From Candidatus Microthrix subdominans (GTDB taxonomy: Bacteria > Actinomycetota > Acidimicrobiia > Acidimicrobiales > Microtrichaceae): a stretch of DNA of 64,000 nucleotides. Every line of letters starts with the position of its first letter. Position 1 is the first letter of the stretch. The stretch spans positions 124,001-188,000 of the forward strand of contig JADJZA010000007.1 of NCBI GenBank assembly GCA_016719385.1, read 5' to 3'. The position numbers were made by a program, and so were the translations under genes. The notes under the pieces are model-generated. The model was given only the letters and a program-made list of their open reading frames with translations, searched no databases and was not told where the DNA came from. Below are positions 16,014 through 24,461 of the stretch, piece by piece.

Positions 16014-18224
16014 ATGTCTTCACTCGCCATTATAATACCAGTCTATAATGTGGCTGGCTACGTGCGGCAGTGTATTCAGTCAGTGCTGGATCAAATTGAG
16101 GCCGGCGATCAGATCGTGGTGGTTGAAGACCACTCTACAGACAACTCCCTTCATATCGTCGAGGAAATGGCTCGGCGCCACTCGGAGATCCTTCTGGTCA
16201 GGCCCGAAGCAAACGCCGGGCTGGGTCGGGCGCGAAATCTCGGAATCCAGAAATCCACCGCCGACTACCTCCTCTTCCTTGACAGTGATGACTATTTCTT
16301 CCCGGGCTCGCTTGACGCCATCCGTGCCCGCTGTGATGCAACCAATCCTGATCTGGTGATGTTTGACTACGCCCGCGTGTATTGGAATGGGCGTAAGGCG
16401 CGCAACATGCTCGGGGGGCTGCTCGAGGGGCATCCCGAACCTGTCGTACTGTCGGAGGTCCCAGACCTCCTCAAGATTATCAACATCGCTACGAACAAGG
16501 CTTATCGTCGGGTCTTTCTGGAAGAAAACGATCTGTGGTTCCCCAGCGGATACTACGAGGACGTTCCGTTTACCTATCCAGCGTTTTGCCTCGCCGAATC
16601 CATCTCCCTGCTGGACCGTGTGTGCTACGCCTACCGTCAGCGCCGGACCGGAAGCATCCTGCTGTCCACGGATTCGCGGCATTTTGAGCTCCTGAAGCAG
16701 TTCGAGACTGCTCTGGATCGTTTTCAAACGGAGGTCAAGCTTCGCCCCTGGCTTCCGGTTGTGTGGGAGCGCGCTGCCAATCACATCGTCGCGGTCCTGG
16801 CGAAGGGTGAGCAGCGCCTACCTCGCGAGCTTCGCAAGCAGTTCTTCATGGATGCCTCAGACTTGTTGAACCGGCATTCGCCCAGCGTGGTTCCGTACCC
16901 GCCTGGAAATCACGGGCTGAAGTACAAGTTGATCGTCAGCGGGAATTTTCGTGGATTCGAGGCTCTGAAGAGGGTCAATCAGCAACGGATACGCGGTCGC
17001 CGGTACAAGAAGCAGCTGGAGGGCAAGGTCGGCCCATCTGTCGAGAGGTTGCGCCGGTTCCGGCCCGTCGATCCGAACGTGGCGGTGTTTTCAACGATGT
17101 GGGGACAGTTGCCCCGCGGTAATCCTCTAGCCATCGCCGAGGCGTTGGCCACCTATGCGCCGGCGATACAGCCGATCTGGGTCATCGCTCCTCAACATGC
17201 GTCGGCGGCTCGGCAACTGGGCGGTTTCGAGTTCGTCGAAGGTGGAACCAAAGCGAGTCAGCGGCTCTTCCAAAGTGCAAAGTTCTTCGTGAACGACGTG
17301 AACTTTCCGGCAACGTGGGAAAAACGAGACGATCAGACGTATCTACAGACTCAGCATGGCACTCCGCTGAAGTTTATTGGCCTCGACGTTCAGCATCATC
17401 CGATAGCAGCTGATGGAATGAACTTCTCAGCGTTCTTGCGTCGGATCGATCTTTGGGATTACAACCTTTCCTCCAGTCAATACTCAACAGAGATTCTCAA
17501 ACGCGCATTTCCGGCGTCCCATGAGTTGCTGGAGTACGGATATCCGAGGAACGATGTGCTGGTCAACCCTCCCGAGGGGATCAGGGAGGAGACGAGGGCG
17601 CAGCTGGGTATTCCGGAGGGTCATCTGGCGGTGCTGTACACGCCGACCCATCGGGACGGTGTCGACCAACTGGACCTCGGATTCGATCCGGTTGCTTTTC
17701 TCAAAGGCGTGCCGGATGACGTCACCCTCATTATTCGTTCTCACCACCGATACGGTCCAAGCTCGGGTGTTCGTATGCTGCAGTCCGAGGGGCGAATCGT
17801 CGACGGCTCGGACCTGCCGGAGATAGCCCCGCTGTACCTGGCGAGCGATGTTTTGATCTGTGATTACTCATCCACGATGTTCGACTTTGCCAACCTGGGT
17901 CGGCCGATTGTGATCTACGGCGAGGACTGGGCGGAGTATCGAAGGTTGCGTGGGACGTACTTCGACATCATGGAAGAACCGCCCGGGGTGGTCACCCGGT
18001 CGATGGAGGAACTTTGCCGGGCGTTCGTCTCCGAGACGTATCGATCACCGAGTGCGATGAAGCAGTTGGACATCTTTCAAGCCCGGTTCTGCGAGTTCGA
18101 TGATGGCCGAGCCAGCGAGCGGGTCGTCAGGAAGGTCTTCTTGGGGGAGGAGCCGGAAGCGCCCGAGCCACTCCACGACCCACCCGTCCCGTTGGCGACG
18201 TGGAACGTGGATCGGCCCGGATAG
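16014..18224 (+). CDS. GT2 glycosyltransferase fused to TagF-type glycerophosphotransferase
   Basis: A 736-residue two-domain enzyme. Residues about 4-250 are a GT-A family 2 glycosyltransferase (AIIIPVYNVAGYV, then LLFLDSDDYF with the DxD-like site at 90-93). Residues about 370-720 are a CDP-glycerol:poly(glycerophosphate) glycerophosphotransferase domain, with TQHGTPLKFIG near 444, YTPTHRDG, and CDYSSTMFDFANLGRPIV near 615. TagF enzymes polymerise polyol-phosphate chains of teichoic-acid-like polymers on the cytoplasmic face. The fusion suggests sugar addition coupled to polyol-phosphate transfer. The ATG at 16014 is the first Met before the GT2 core. The 5' part is comparatively AT-rich. 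The Mur ligase follows after 28 bp. Confidence 0.88.
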   Translation: MSSLAIIIPVYNVAGYVRQCIQSVLDQIEAGDQIVVVEDHSTDNSLHIVEEMARRHSEILLVRPEANAGLGRARNLGIQKSTADYLLFLDSDDYFFPGSLDAIRARCDATNPDLVMFDYARVYWNGRKARNMLGGLLEGHPEPVVLSEVPDLLKIINIATNKAYRRVFLEENDLWFPSGYYEDVPFTYPAFCLAESISLLDRVCYAYRQRRTGSILLSTDSRHFELLKQFETALDRFQTEVKLRPWLPVVWERAANHIVAVLAKGEQRLPRELRKQFFMDASDLLNRHSPSVVPYPPGNHGLKYKLIVSGNFRGFEALKRVNQQRIRGRRYKKQLEGKVGPSVERLRRFRPVDPNVAVFSTMWGQLPRGNPLAIAEALATYAPAIQPIWVIAPQHASAARQLGGFEFVEGGTKASQRLFQSAKFFVNDVNFPATWEKRDDQTYLQTQHGTPLKFIGLDVQHHPIAADGMNFSAFLRRIDLWDYNLSSSQYSTEILKRAFPASHELLEYGYPRNDVLVNPPEGIREETRAQLGIPEGHLAVLYTPTHRDGVDQLDLGFDPVAFLKGVPDDVTLIIRSHHRYGPSSGVRMLQSEGRIVDGSDLPEIAPLYLASDVLICDYSSTMFDFANLGRPIVIYGEDWAEYRRLRGTYFDIMEEPPGVVTRSMEELCRAFVSETYRSPSAMKQLDIFQARFCEFDDGRASERVVRKVFLGEEPEAPEPLHDPPVPLATWNVDRPG

Positions 18225-18252
18225 GCGCAGCTTCCTCTGGGATACTGACGCG

Positions 18253-19875
18253 ATGCGATCAGCCCTTGGCGCGTCGGTGGCCGATCTTGGCCAGAAGCTC
18301 TTCGACCGGGGCATCATCAATTCGTTGCCAGAGCTTTCCAGCGAGATTCGCTACCGGGGCGTGAGCTGGAGCCTGGAGCCCACGGCGCCCGGCGACCTTC
18401 ACATCAACCTGTTGGGTGAGCGGCGGGCGATCGGGGCGATTCGCTCAGCGGTTGACGCAGGAGCGGTTGCAGTCTGCTGGAGCAATCCCTCTCCGGACCT
18501 GGCCGCAGACCTGGCTGCTCGGGGGGTGGCGGTGCTGGAGACGAACGACGAGCGCCGTGCGATGTCGTTCGCCTCGGCCAACCTCTTCGGGTTTCCGTCC
18601 CACGGCCTTCCGGTCGTCGGCGTCACAGGTACCAACGCCAAGACCACCGTCGTGCTCATGGCCGCTGCGTGCCTGCAGCGCGCAGGGGTGCGAAACGCGT
18701 TCTCGTGCAGCGAACTGGCCGGCGTCGGCGACCGAACCTGGCGTCCCACGCTGACCACGCCCGACGCACCCCAACTGCAGCGGTGGCTCGGCGAATCGCG
18801 CGGTGCGGACTGCGAGGTAGCGGTCGTGGAGGTTTCTTCGCAGGCCATTGCGGATGCTCGGGTGGCGGATGTGGAGGTGGACATCGGGGTGTGTACGACC
18901 ATCGGGGTGGACCACCTGGATGTACACGGCGATGAGGCCACCTACCGAGCCACCAAACGTTCCATGTTCGAGCAACTCGGCCCAGCCGGCTACGCCGTGT
19001 TTCACGGCGACGAACCCGCCGTCGTACAGGTGGCGGCCGGCACCGGGGCGATCGACGTGTCGGTCGGTCGGTCTGCGGGATCGGCCGTCAGAATCACCGA
19101 CGATGGGCTGTTCTTTGGGGCCGACTTTGCCCGGCTCAGCAGCGGCGTCGAGGGTGTGGTCGAGGTTTCCAACCCTCACGTCACCGGCCATGTGCTGACG
19201 AGCGCTGCGCTGGCCGGAACCGCTGCGGTGCTGTCAGGGGCATCGTTCGAGGCGGTGGAGGCAGGCCTGAACGACTTTGCCGGCTTACCCCGGCGTCTTC
19301 AGGTGGTGACCCGACGTCCGTTCACGCTGGTGGACGACATGTGTAACCCGCACAGCCTTGCCAACACCGTAGAAGCCGCGTTGACCCCGCTTCGCCGGGA
19401 AGCCCGCCGGTTCGTGGCAGCGATAGCGGTGCGAGGCAACCGAGGTGCCGAACTCAACGCCCAACAGGGTGAACTGCTCGGCGGAATCCTGGTGGGCCTG
19501 GATGTGGACGAGGTGCACGTCACCCGAAGCGAGGACTTCATGGGTGATGCCGACCGGGTCACCGAGGCGGAGCAACGAGCGCTGATCGAAGCGTTGGATT
19601 CGTGGGGTTTGGAAGTACGGGTCCACGCTGGGTTGCGACCGATGATCGAGGAGATCGCTCATGCCGCCGCCCGTCACGACCTGGTGTTTCTGGTGGGCCA
19701 CCCTGGTCTTGCTCCGGGCGTCGATGTGCTCAAAGAGCTACTCCGGGCCGACGGCCGAAGGGGGCGTCGCTCCCTGGTCCACTTTGCTCCGCCAAACGAC
19801 GAGCTGCTCGCCCGGTCCGCCGGCCGTTCGTCGTCGCCGACGGCGCCGGCAGATACGGTCGAGGTTTGCCGATGA
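18253..19875 (+). CDS. Mur ligase family protein with altered MurE-type motifs
   Basis: A 540-residue ATP-dependent amide ligase of the Mur family. A MurE-like N-terminal domain comes first, then the P-loop GVTGTNAKTT at about 122-132, VVEVSSQAI in the central domain, GVDHLDVHGDEATYRATK, and the C-terminal domain starting near residue 355. Where MurE has DYAHNP this protein has DDMCNPHS, and I see no DNPR motif for meso-diaminopimelate. This argues against being the housekeeping MurE. It sits between a TagF-type polymerase and a glycosyltransferase, and its stop overlaps the next start (ATGA at 19872). A role in attaching an amino acid or peptide to a surface polymer is an inference. Confidence 0.78.
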   Translation: MRSALGASVADLGQKLFDRGIINSLPELSSEIRYRGVSWSLEPTAPGDLHINLLGERRAIGAIRSAVDAGAVAVCWSNPSPDLAADLAARGVAVLETNDERRAMSFASANLFGFPSHGLPVVGVTGTNAKTTVVLMAAACLQRAGVRNAFSCSELAGVGDRTWRPTLTTPDAPQLQRWLGESRGADCEVAVVEVSSQAIADARVADVEVDIGVCTTIGVDHLDVHGDEATYRATKRSMFEQLGPAGYAVFHGDEPAVVQVAAGTGAIDVSVGRSAGSAVRITDDGLFFGADFARLSSGVEGVVEVSNPHVTGHVLTSAALAGTAAVLSGASFEAVEAGLNDFAGLPRRLQVVTRRPFTLVDDMCNPHSLANTVEAALTPLRREARRFVAAIAVRGNRGAELNAQQGELLGGILVGLDVDEVHVTRSEDFMGDADRVTEAEQRALIEALDSWGLEVRVHAGLRPMIEEIAHAAARHDLVFLVGHPGLAPGVDVLKELLRADGRRGRRSLVHFAPPNDELLARSAGRSSSPTAPADTVEVCR

Positions 19876-21182
19876 AGATCCTCATCACCAACCGGAAGAT
19901 GACCAGCCCCTGGGGCTCGGAACTCTACGTGCGCGACCTGGCCACTGAGTTACTGCGTCGGGGGCATCGCCCCATGGTGTACACCTCCGAACTCGGCGCT
20001 GTTGCCGATGAGATGATCAACGCCACCATTGCGGTCAGCGATAATCTTGGAGAGTTCGGCGTGCGCCCTGACGTCATCCACGGCCAGCACCACCTGGTTG
20101 CGATGAACGCTCTCTGTCACTACGGCGATGTACCGATGGTCGGGGTCAGCCACGGCTGGAGGCCGTGGCCCGAACAACCGGTGCTGCATCCCAACGTGAC
20201 GCGTTACGTTGCCGTCGACGAGGCGGTGCGCGACCGCCTCGCACTGCAACACGGGGTGGCGGACGATCGCATCGTGATCGTGCCCAACTTCGTCGATCTC
20301 GATCGCTTTGCGCGCGTTGCCGAGCCCGAGCCGACCCCTCGTCGGTTGCTGCTGTTCTCCAACTACGTCTTCGAAGGGGCGCCCTATCTGGAGGCGGCTC
20401 GGGAGGCCGCAGCCAAGTTGGGTGCTCACCTCGACGTGGTCGGCGAGAAGATGGGCACGGCGACTCGGCACCCCGAAGAGCTTGTGGGGGGTTACGACCT
20501 GGTGCTGGCTCAAGGGCGCTCGGCGCTTGAGGCGATGGCCGCCGGCGCGTCGGTCATGATCGGTTCGTCCCGCGCCTTCGGCCCGCTGGTTCGCACCGAC
20601 AACATGGAGCGGCTGCGGCGGCTGAACTTCGGTATCCGCACGCAGACCCTGCCGGTCTCCGCCGACACGATCATCGACCAGCTGACGGCCTACGACGCAG
20701 CGGACGCGGCGAAGGTGACCGACTGGGTACGAGCCAACGCCGGAGTTGGCGACGCCGTCGATGCGTTGGTCGGCGTGTATCAGGCTGCGCTGGACGACTT
20801 CCATCTGCGACCGCCCGACCCGGTCGAAGCCTCCCGGGCAACCGGCGCGTTTCTTGACGGGGTCACCAAGGACTTCAATGCGCTTCAGACCGAGGTCTGG
20901 GAACTTCGGCCGCGGGTCTCGACCGGCGCCCGGGCGATCGACCGCCTTGCGGTGGTCGAAGGCGAACGGAACGACTTGCGTCGCGATCTGGCCCAGGCGC
21001 AGAAGCGGATGAGCGTGGCGGAACGCGATCTCGGCAGAACCCGGCAACGGGCGCTGCGACAGCAGCGGCGATTGGATCAGCTCATGTCATCACGTGCTGT
21101 GCGAGCCCAGAATCGAGTGCGTTCGGCGCCGCTGCTTCGGCGCCCCTACCGGGCGTTGCTCAAGCTGGTCGGTCGGGGTTGA
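19872..21182 (+). CDS. GT4-like glycosyltransferase with C-terminal coiled coil
   Basis: A 436-residue soluble enzyme starting MKILITNRKMTSPWGSELYV, a GT-B glycosyltransferase fold. An N-terminal acceptor domain includes DVIHGQHHLVAMNAL. The C-terminal donor domain has IVPNFVDLDRF, LLLFSNYVFEGAPYLEAA and a short EAMAAGASVMIG, the EX7E-like region of GT4. After about residue 340 a charged heptad-like coiled coil (LRRDLAQAQKRMSVAERDL) and a basic tail follow. The start overlaps the Mur ligase stop, so the two are translationally coupled. It probably transfers a sugar to the same surface polymer; donor and acceptor are unknown. Confidence 0.82.
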   Translation: MKILITNRKMTSPWGSELYVRDLATELLRRGHRPMVYTSELGAVADEMINATIAVSDNLGEFGVRPDVIHGQHHLVAMNALCHYGDVPMVGVSHGWRPWPEQPVLHPNVTRYVAVDEAVRDRLALQHGVADDRIVIVPNFVDLDRFARVAEPEPTPRRLLLFSNYVFEGAPYLEAAREAAAKLGAHLDVVGEKMGTATRHPEELVGGYDLVLAQGRSALEAMAAGASVMIGSSRAFGPLVRTDNMERLRRLNFGIRTQTLPVSADTIIDQLTAYDAADAAKVTDWVRANAGVGDAVDALVGVYQAALDDFHLRPPDPVEASRATGAFLDGVTKDFNALQTEVWELRPRVSTGARAIDRLAVVEGERNDLRRDLAQAQKRMSVAERDLGRTRQRALRQQRRLDQLMSSRAVRAQNRVRSAPLLRRPYRALLKLVGRG

Positions 21183-21207
21183 TTCGCGAGGCGACACGAT
21201 GGACGGT

Positions 21208-22659
21208 TCAGCCCGGCGGTGTTCGGCCCAACAGCTCGAAGAACCGACGAGCGTCCGCCAACCAGTCCTCAGGCAGTTCCAGGCCGTCTGCCAGGCCCTC
21301 TCGCCAGTTCGACTCCATCCAGTCGACGAGCGTTTTATCCGTGAAGAGCCGCTCTCGATGATCGGCGAAGTCTGTTGTATCGAGGGTGCTTCGGTCCACG
21401 ACCCGTTGCAGCAGAGCGGCGTAGCTGGCACCAAACCAGCGGGCCCGCTGCACGGGGCCCATCTGCCAAAAGGTGGCCTCACGTCGTCCCAACAATTCGG
21501 CCAATCGCTGCGCGGCGGTTGGGGTGCGATGCAGCGCAGCCCGGTGATTCCGGTAGAACAGCGGACGGTCGCCGAATGCCTCGAGCATCATCGCCAGCTG
21601 TGGGTACATGGTGAGCCCCATGTAGGGCTCGGGGTCGACCGCCAGAAACGGTTGGCGCCTCATGATGACCTGGCTGATCCACCCAAGCGCCGAGTTCACC
21701 CCGGTATGTGTGCCAACGTCCATCAGACAGTCGAAGCAATGGGCCTGACCGGAGTCCAACTCGATCGGAGTGCTGCCGTCACGGTCAGGTATCGGACGAC
21801 CATCCAGCCCCATCCTGGACTTCTCGAACAACAACACGTCCGCCGGTGCGGCGCGTACGTCCTCCAGTACCTGGGCAAAACTGCCCGGTAGCCAACGGTC
21901 GTCGTTACCGAAGATCCAGACGAACTCACCTCGGCAGCCTCGGGCCGCCTCGAGCAGGTTGGCCTCCAGACCGAGGTTCTCCGGATTGATTCGTAGCCCC
22001 ACGAAGGGGTGTGTCCGGGCAAACTCGGCTGCCACAGCGGTCGCCCGCCGGTCGGGTGAATGATCGTCGGTGACCACAATCTCTACGGTGCCCGGTTCCA
22101 CAAACTCGAGCTCGGAGACCATGGATGCCAGGCATTCCTCCAGCAGGTAGGGGCGGTTGAATCCGGGCACCGCAATGCTCAGAAGAGGTTGAGGCACACC
22201 GGTCACCGGAACCGAAGCGACCCTTTCCACATCGGTGAAGCGACCCTCCAGCTCTTGGCGGAGGGTTGTGCCCGTGTGCACGGCCAAGTCCATCGCCTTG
22301 TTGGCCTCCCGAGTCGCCGCCTTTGCTTGGTGATGGGCTTGTGAGACACCGCGCCCCGCCGCTTCCGCACGGGCGTGAGCACGGTCAAGATCGTCACGTA
22401 GGCGTTGTATCTCGGTACCGTGCTCAGCCAGCAACCGTCGTTGTTGCTGCACGGTCTCTTGGTTGTGTCGGACTCTCCCGGTGAGGAACCTCAGCTTGTA
22501 GGCCAGCAAGGCAGCCGCACCGAGCGCAGCGATAGCACCAGCCACGTGCCGCATCGACGGAGCTCCAGGGCCTCCCCAAGCTGCCCAAGCACCGACACCG
22601 CCGAGTCCGACCAGGGCAAGGACGCCGCGGTCGATGCTTTTGGGGAGGAGGTTCGGCAC
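21208..22659 (-). CDS. Membrane-linked GT2 glycosyltransferase; 5' end abuts an IS256-type element
   Basis: A protein of about 483 residues with two hydrophobic segments near the N-terminus (about 11-58), a long coiled coil (about 60-140), and a GT2 domain from about 158 (LLSIAVPGFNRPYLLEECL, VTDDHSPDRR, IFGNDDRWLPG). It probably adds sugars to an envelope glycan at the membrane. The frame stays open upstream to 22830, but the first 50 or so codons of that longer reading come from the mobile element. I therefore place the start at the GTG at 22659, about 45 bp inside the native sequence. The insertion has probably removed or replaced the promoter, and truncation of the N-terminus cannot be excluded. 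Confidence 0.7.
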   Translation of the reverse strand: MPNLLPKSIDRGVLALVGLGGVGAWAAWGGPGAPSMRHVAGAIAALGAAALLAYKLRFLTGRVRHNQETVQQQRRLLAEHGTEIQRLRDDLDRAHARAEAAGRGVSQAHHQAKAATREANKAMDLAVHTGTTLRQELEGRFTDVERVASVPVTGVPQPLLSIAVPGFNRPYLLEECLASMVSELEFVEPGTVEIVVTDDHSPDRRATAVAAEFARTHPFVGLRINPENLGLEANLLEAARGCRGEFVWIFGNDDRWLPGSFAQVLEDVRAAPADVLLFEKSRMGLDGRPIPDRDGSTPIELDSGQAHCFDCLMDVGTHTGVNSALGWISQVIMRRQPFLAVDPEPYMGLTMYPQLAMMLEAFGDRPLFYRNHRAALHRTPTAAQRLAELLGRREATFWQMGPVQRARWFGASYAALLQRVVDRSTLDTTDFADHRERLFTDKTLVDWMESNWREGLADGLELPEDWLADARRFFELLGRTPPG

Positions 22660-22704
22660 AACTCGTTCCAAAGTGACACGCCCGGCGTGGGCGACCGGAG
22701 TTGA

Positions 22705-24121
22705 GTGCCGGGAAGTGGTGTAACAGGGGGCCGGGGGTGGTGAGGGTCCACCGGTGTTGGTGGTCATCGCGCCAGTCTCAAGTTGAAGCACAACCAACGA
22801 CTTGAGGAGACACGATGACCACCACCCCAACCACTATCGACGCGGCCGGATGGCTGCGCAACCATCTGGAGTCCGACGACGCCGGCGGTGACCTGCTGGC
22901 AGCGCTGGTGAAGGACTTCGCCGAGGCGCTGATGTCCGCCGAAGCCTCGGCTCAGTGTCAGGCCGGATACAACGAACGCACCGACCAACGGGTCAACTCG
23001 CGCAACGGCTATCGGACACGCCGGTGGGACACCCGGGCCGGGACCGTCGACCTGGCAGTCCCGAAACTCCGGGAGGGCACCTACTACCCAGACTGGCTGT
23101 TGACCCACCGCAAACGTGCTGAGCAGGCGTTGGCGTCGGTGGTCGCGGAGGCCTATGTGAAAGGGGTGTCCACCCGCCGGATCGATGACGTTGTCCAGGC
23201 CATGGGCATCGAGGGGATGTCGCCTTCGCAGGTGTCACGGCTGTCCGCTGATCTCGATGTGAAGGTGACCGAGTTCCGCGAACGGCCCCTCGACGCCGGC
23301 CCATACCGCTACGTGTGGATCGACGCCCTCACCCAGAAAGTCCGCGAGGGCGGCCGGGTCGTGAACGTCTCAGCGGTGATCGCGACCGCGGTGAACGCCG
23401 AGGGTCGCCGAGAGGTCATCGGGTTCGACATTGTCACGACCGAGTCGACAGCGTCGTGGACCGCGTTCCTGCGGGGCCTGGTCGCCCGTGGGCTCTCTGG
23501 TGTCGAGCTCGTGATCTCCGACGCCCACGGCGGCATCAAGGCCGCCATCGGGCAGGTGTTGACCGGTGCGGGCTGGCAACGCTGCCGCACCCACTTCATG
23601 GCGAACCTGGCCACACGGGTCACCAAAGCAGCGTGGCCGATGGTCGCAGCGTTGGTGCGGTCGATCTTCGAGCAGCCCGACCGGGACTCGACCTGGGACC
23701 AGCTCGCCGACGTTGTCGACAAACTCACCGCTGCGGGGTTCGACGATGTCGCCGAACGGGTCCTCGACGCCGCCGATGAGATCCTGGCGTTCACCGCTTT
23801 CCCGGTCCAGCACTGGACCAAGATCCGCTCGAACAACCCCCAGGAGCGGCTCAACAAGGAGGTCCGTCGGCGCACCAACGTGGTGGGGATCTTCCCGAAC
23901 CGCTCTGCTGCGATCCGTCTGATCGGGGCGATGCTCGCCGAGCAGACCGACGAGTGGACGGTCGGGAAGCGTTACATGAGCGCCGAAACGCTCAAGGCGG
24001 CCCGTCACCAGCCCGACCCGGTCGGTGAGGGCCCACCCAAGGAGGTCGCACCCAGGGCCGCCTGACCCCAAACGGGTCTCATCCACCTTCGTTGATCGGG
24101 ACTGTCACCATCTATTGACAC
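22705..24121. mobile_element. IS256-family insertion sequence (ends approximate)
   Basis: The element carries one transposase gene. Imperfect terminal inverted repeats can be aligned: a left end near 22705 (GTGCCGGGAAGTGGTG) and a right end near 24121, whose complement reads GTGTCAATAGATGGTG, 9 of 16 matching. CGACCGG occurs just outside both ends (22692-22698 and 24121-24127), but the left copy is separated from the aligned repeat by a few bases, so a target duplication is not firmly resolved. The element separates the GT2 gene at 21208-22659 from the DNA that originally preceded it. Confidence 0.7.
22815..24065 (+). CDS. IS256-family (mutator-type) transposase
   Basis: A 416-residue DDE transposase that mobilises its own element. 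MTTTPTTIDAAGWLRNHLES leads into the family N-terminal region NSRNGYRTRRWDTRAGTVDL. The catalytic domain has YVWIDALTQKVRE with the first Asp, ELVISDAHGGIKAAIG with the second, and NNPQERLNKEVRRRTNVVGIF with the catalytic Glu region. Length and motifs are full, and no frameshift is seen, so the gene looks intact. GAGGAGA precedes the ATG. Confidence 0.95.
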   Translation: MTTTPTTIDAAGWLRNHLESDDAGGDLLAALVKDFAEALMSAEASAQCQAGYNERTDQRVNSRNGYRTRRWDTRAGTVDLAVPKLREGTYYPDWLLTHRKRAEQALASVVAEAYVKGVSTRRIDDVVQAMGIEGMSPSQVSRLSADLDVKVTEFRERPLDAGPYRYVWIDALTQKVREGGRVVNVSAVIATAVNAEGRREVIGFDIVTTESTASWTAFLRGLVARGLSGVELVISDAHGGIKAAIGQVLTGAGWQRCRTHFMANLATRVTKAAWPMVAALVRSIFEQPDRDSTWDQLADVVDKLTAAGFDDVAERVLDAADEILAFTAFPVQHWTKIRSNNPQERLNKEVRRRTNVVGIFPNRSAAIRLIGAMLAEQTDEWTVGKRYMSAETLKAARHQPDPVGEGPPKEVAPRAA

Positions 24122-24214
24122 GACCGGCAACCCAACTGTCCTATTCACCCAAACCGGCGTGACGTCGGCCTGGACCGACGCGTCCGTTGTTCATACAATC
24201 GACCCGAAAGGTGC

Positions 24215-24245
24215 TTGACGCAACCCCGCCCGTCCGACTACAAAT
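24215..24245 (+). promoter_or_regulatory. Putative sigma-70-type promoter of the gene at 24462
   Basis: TTGACG (24215-24220) and TACAAAT (24239-24245) are separated by 18 bp, close to the primary sigma-factor consensus and unusual in such GC-rich DNA. The expected start near 24251 would give an untranslated leader of about 210 nt that begins exactly at the first hairpin described in the next entry. Confidence 0.5.
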
Positions 24246-24250
24246 AGAAC

Positions 24251-24461
24251 CCGAGCCGAGCACAACAAATCGGCTCAGAGGCTGAAGCGATGACCACCCG
24301 CTCCGGGGGTCTCCTACACCACCCCGCGGCACTTAACCGCGACCGGTGAAGGCCCATTTGTAGCCGGGTCCATTCCTGCAGAGGCCCGAAACACTAGCCA
24401 AGGCGAAAGGGCGGGTTGGCTCTCAGTGGATCCGCCAACTGCTGAAGTAGGCTAAGGAAAT
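24251..24461 (+). ncRNA. Structured 5' leader, possible c-di-AMP (ydaO-like) riboswitch
   Basis: The 340-bp stretch between the IS end and the gene at 24462 has no convincing gene. It holds a hairpin with GAGCCGA facing TCGGCTC (24252-24275), a GACC/GGGGGTC stem, a CGCGG/CCGCG stem with a TTAA loop, GGTGAAGG, and GCCGGGTCC...ATTCC...GGCCCGAAAC followed by TAGCC. The order GGGGG, GGTGAA, GGG...ATTCC...GCCCGAA, AGC resembles the ydaO/c-di-AMP riboswitch as I remember it. The later conserved CAGCT block is poorly matched, so the class is tentative. Confidence 0.35.
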
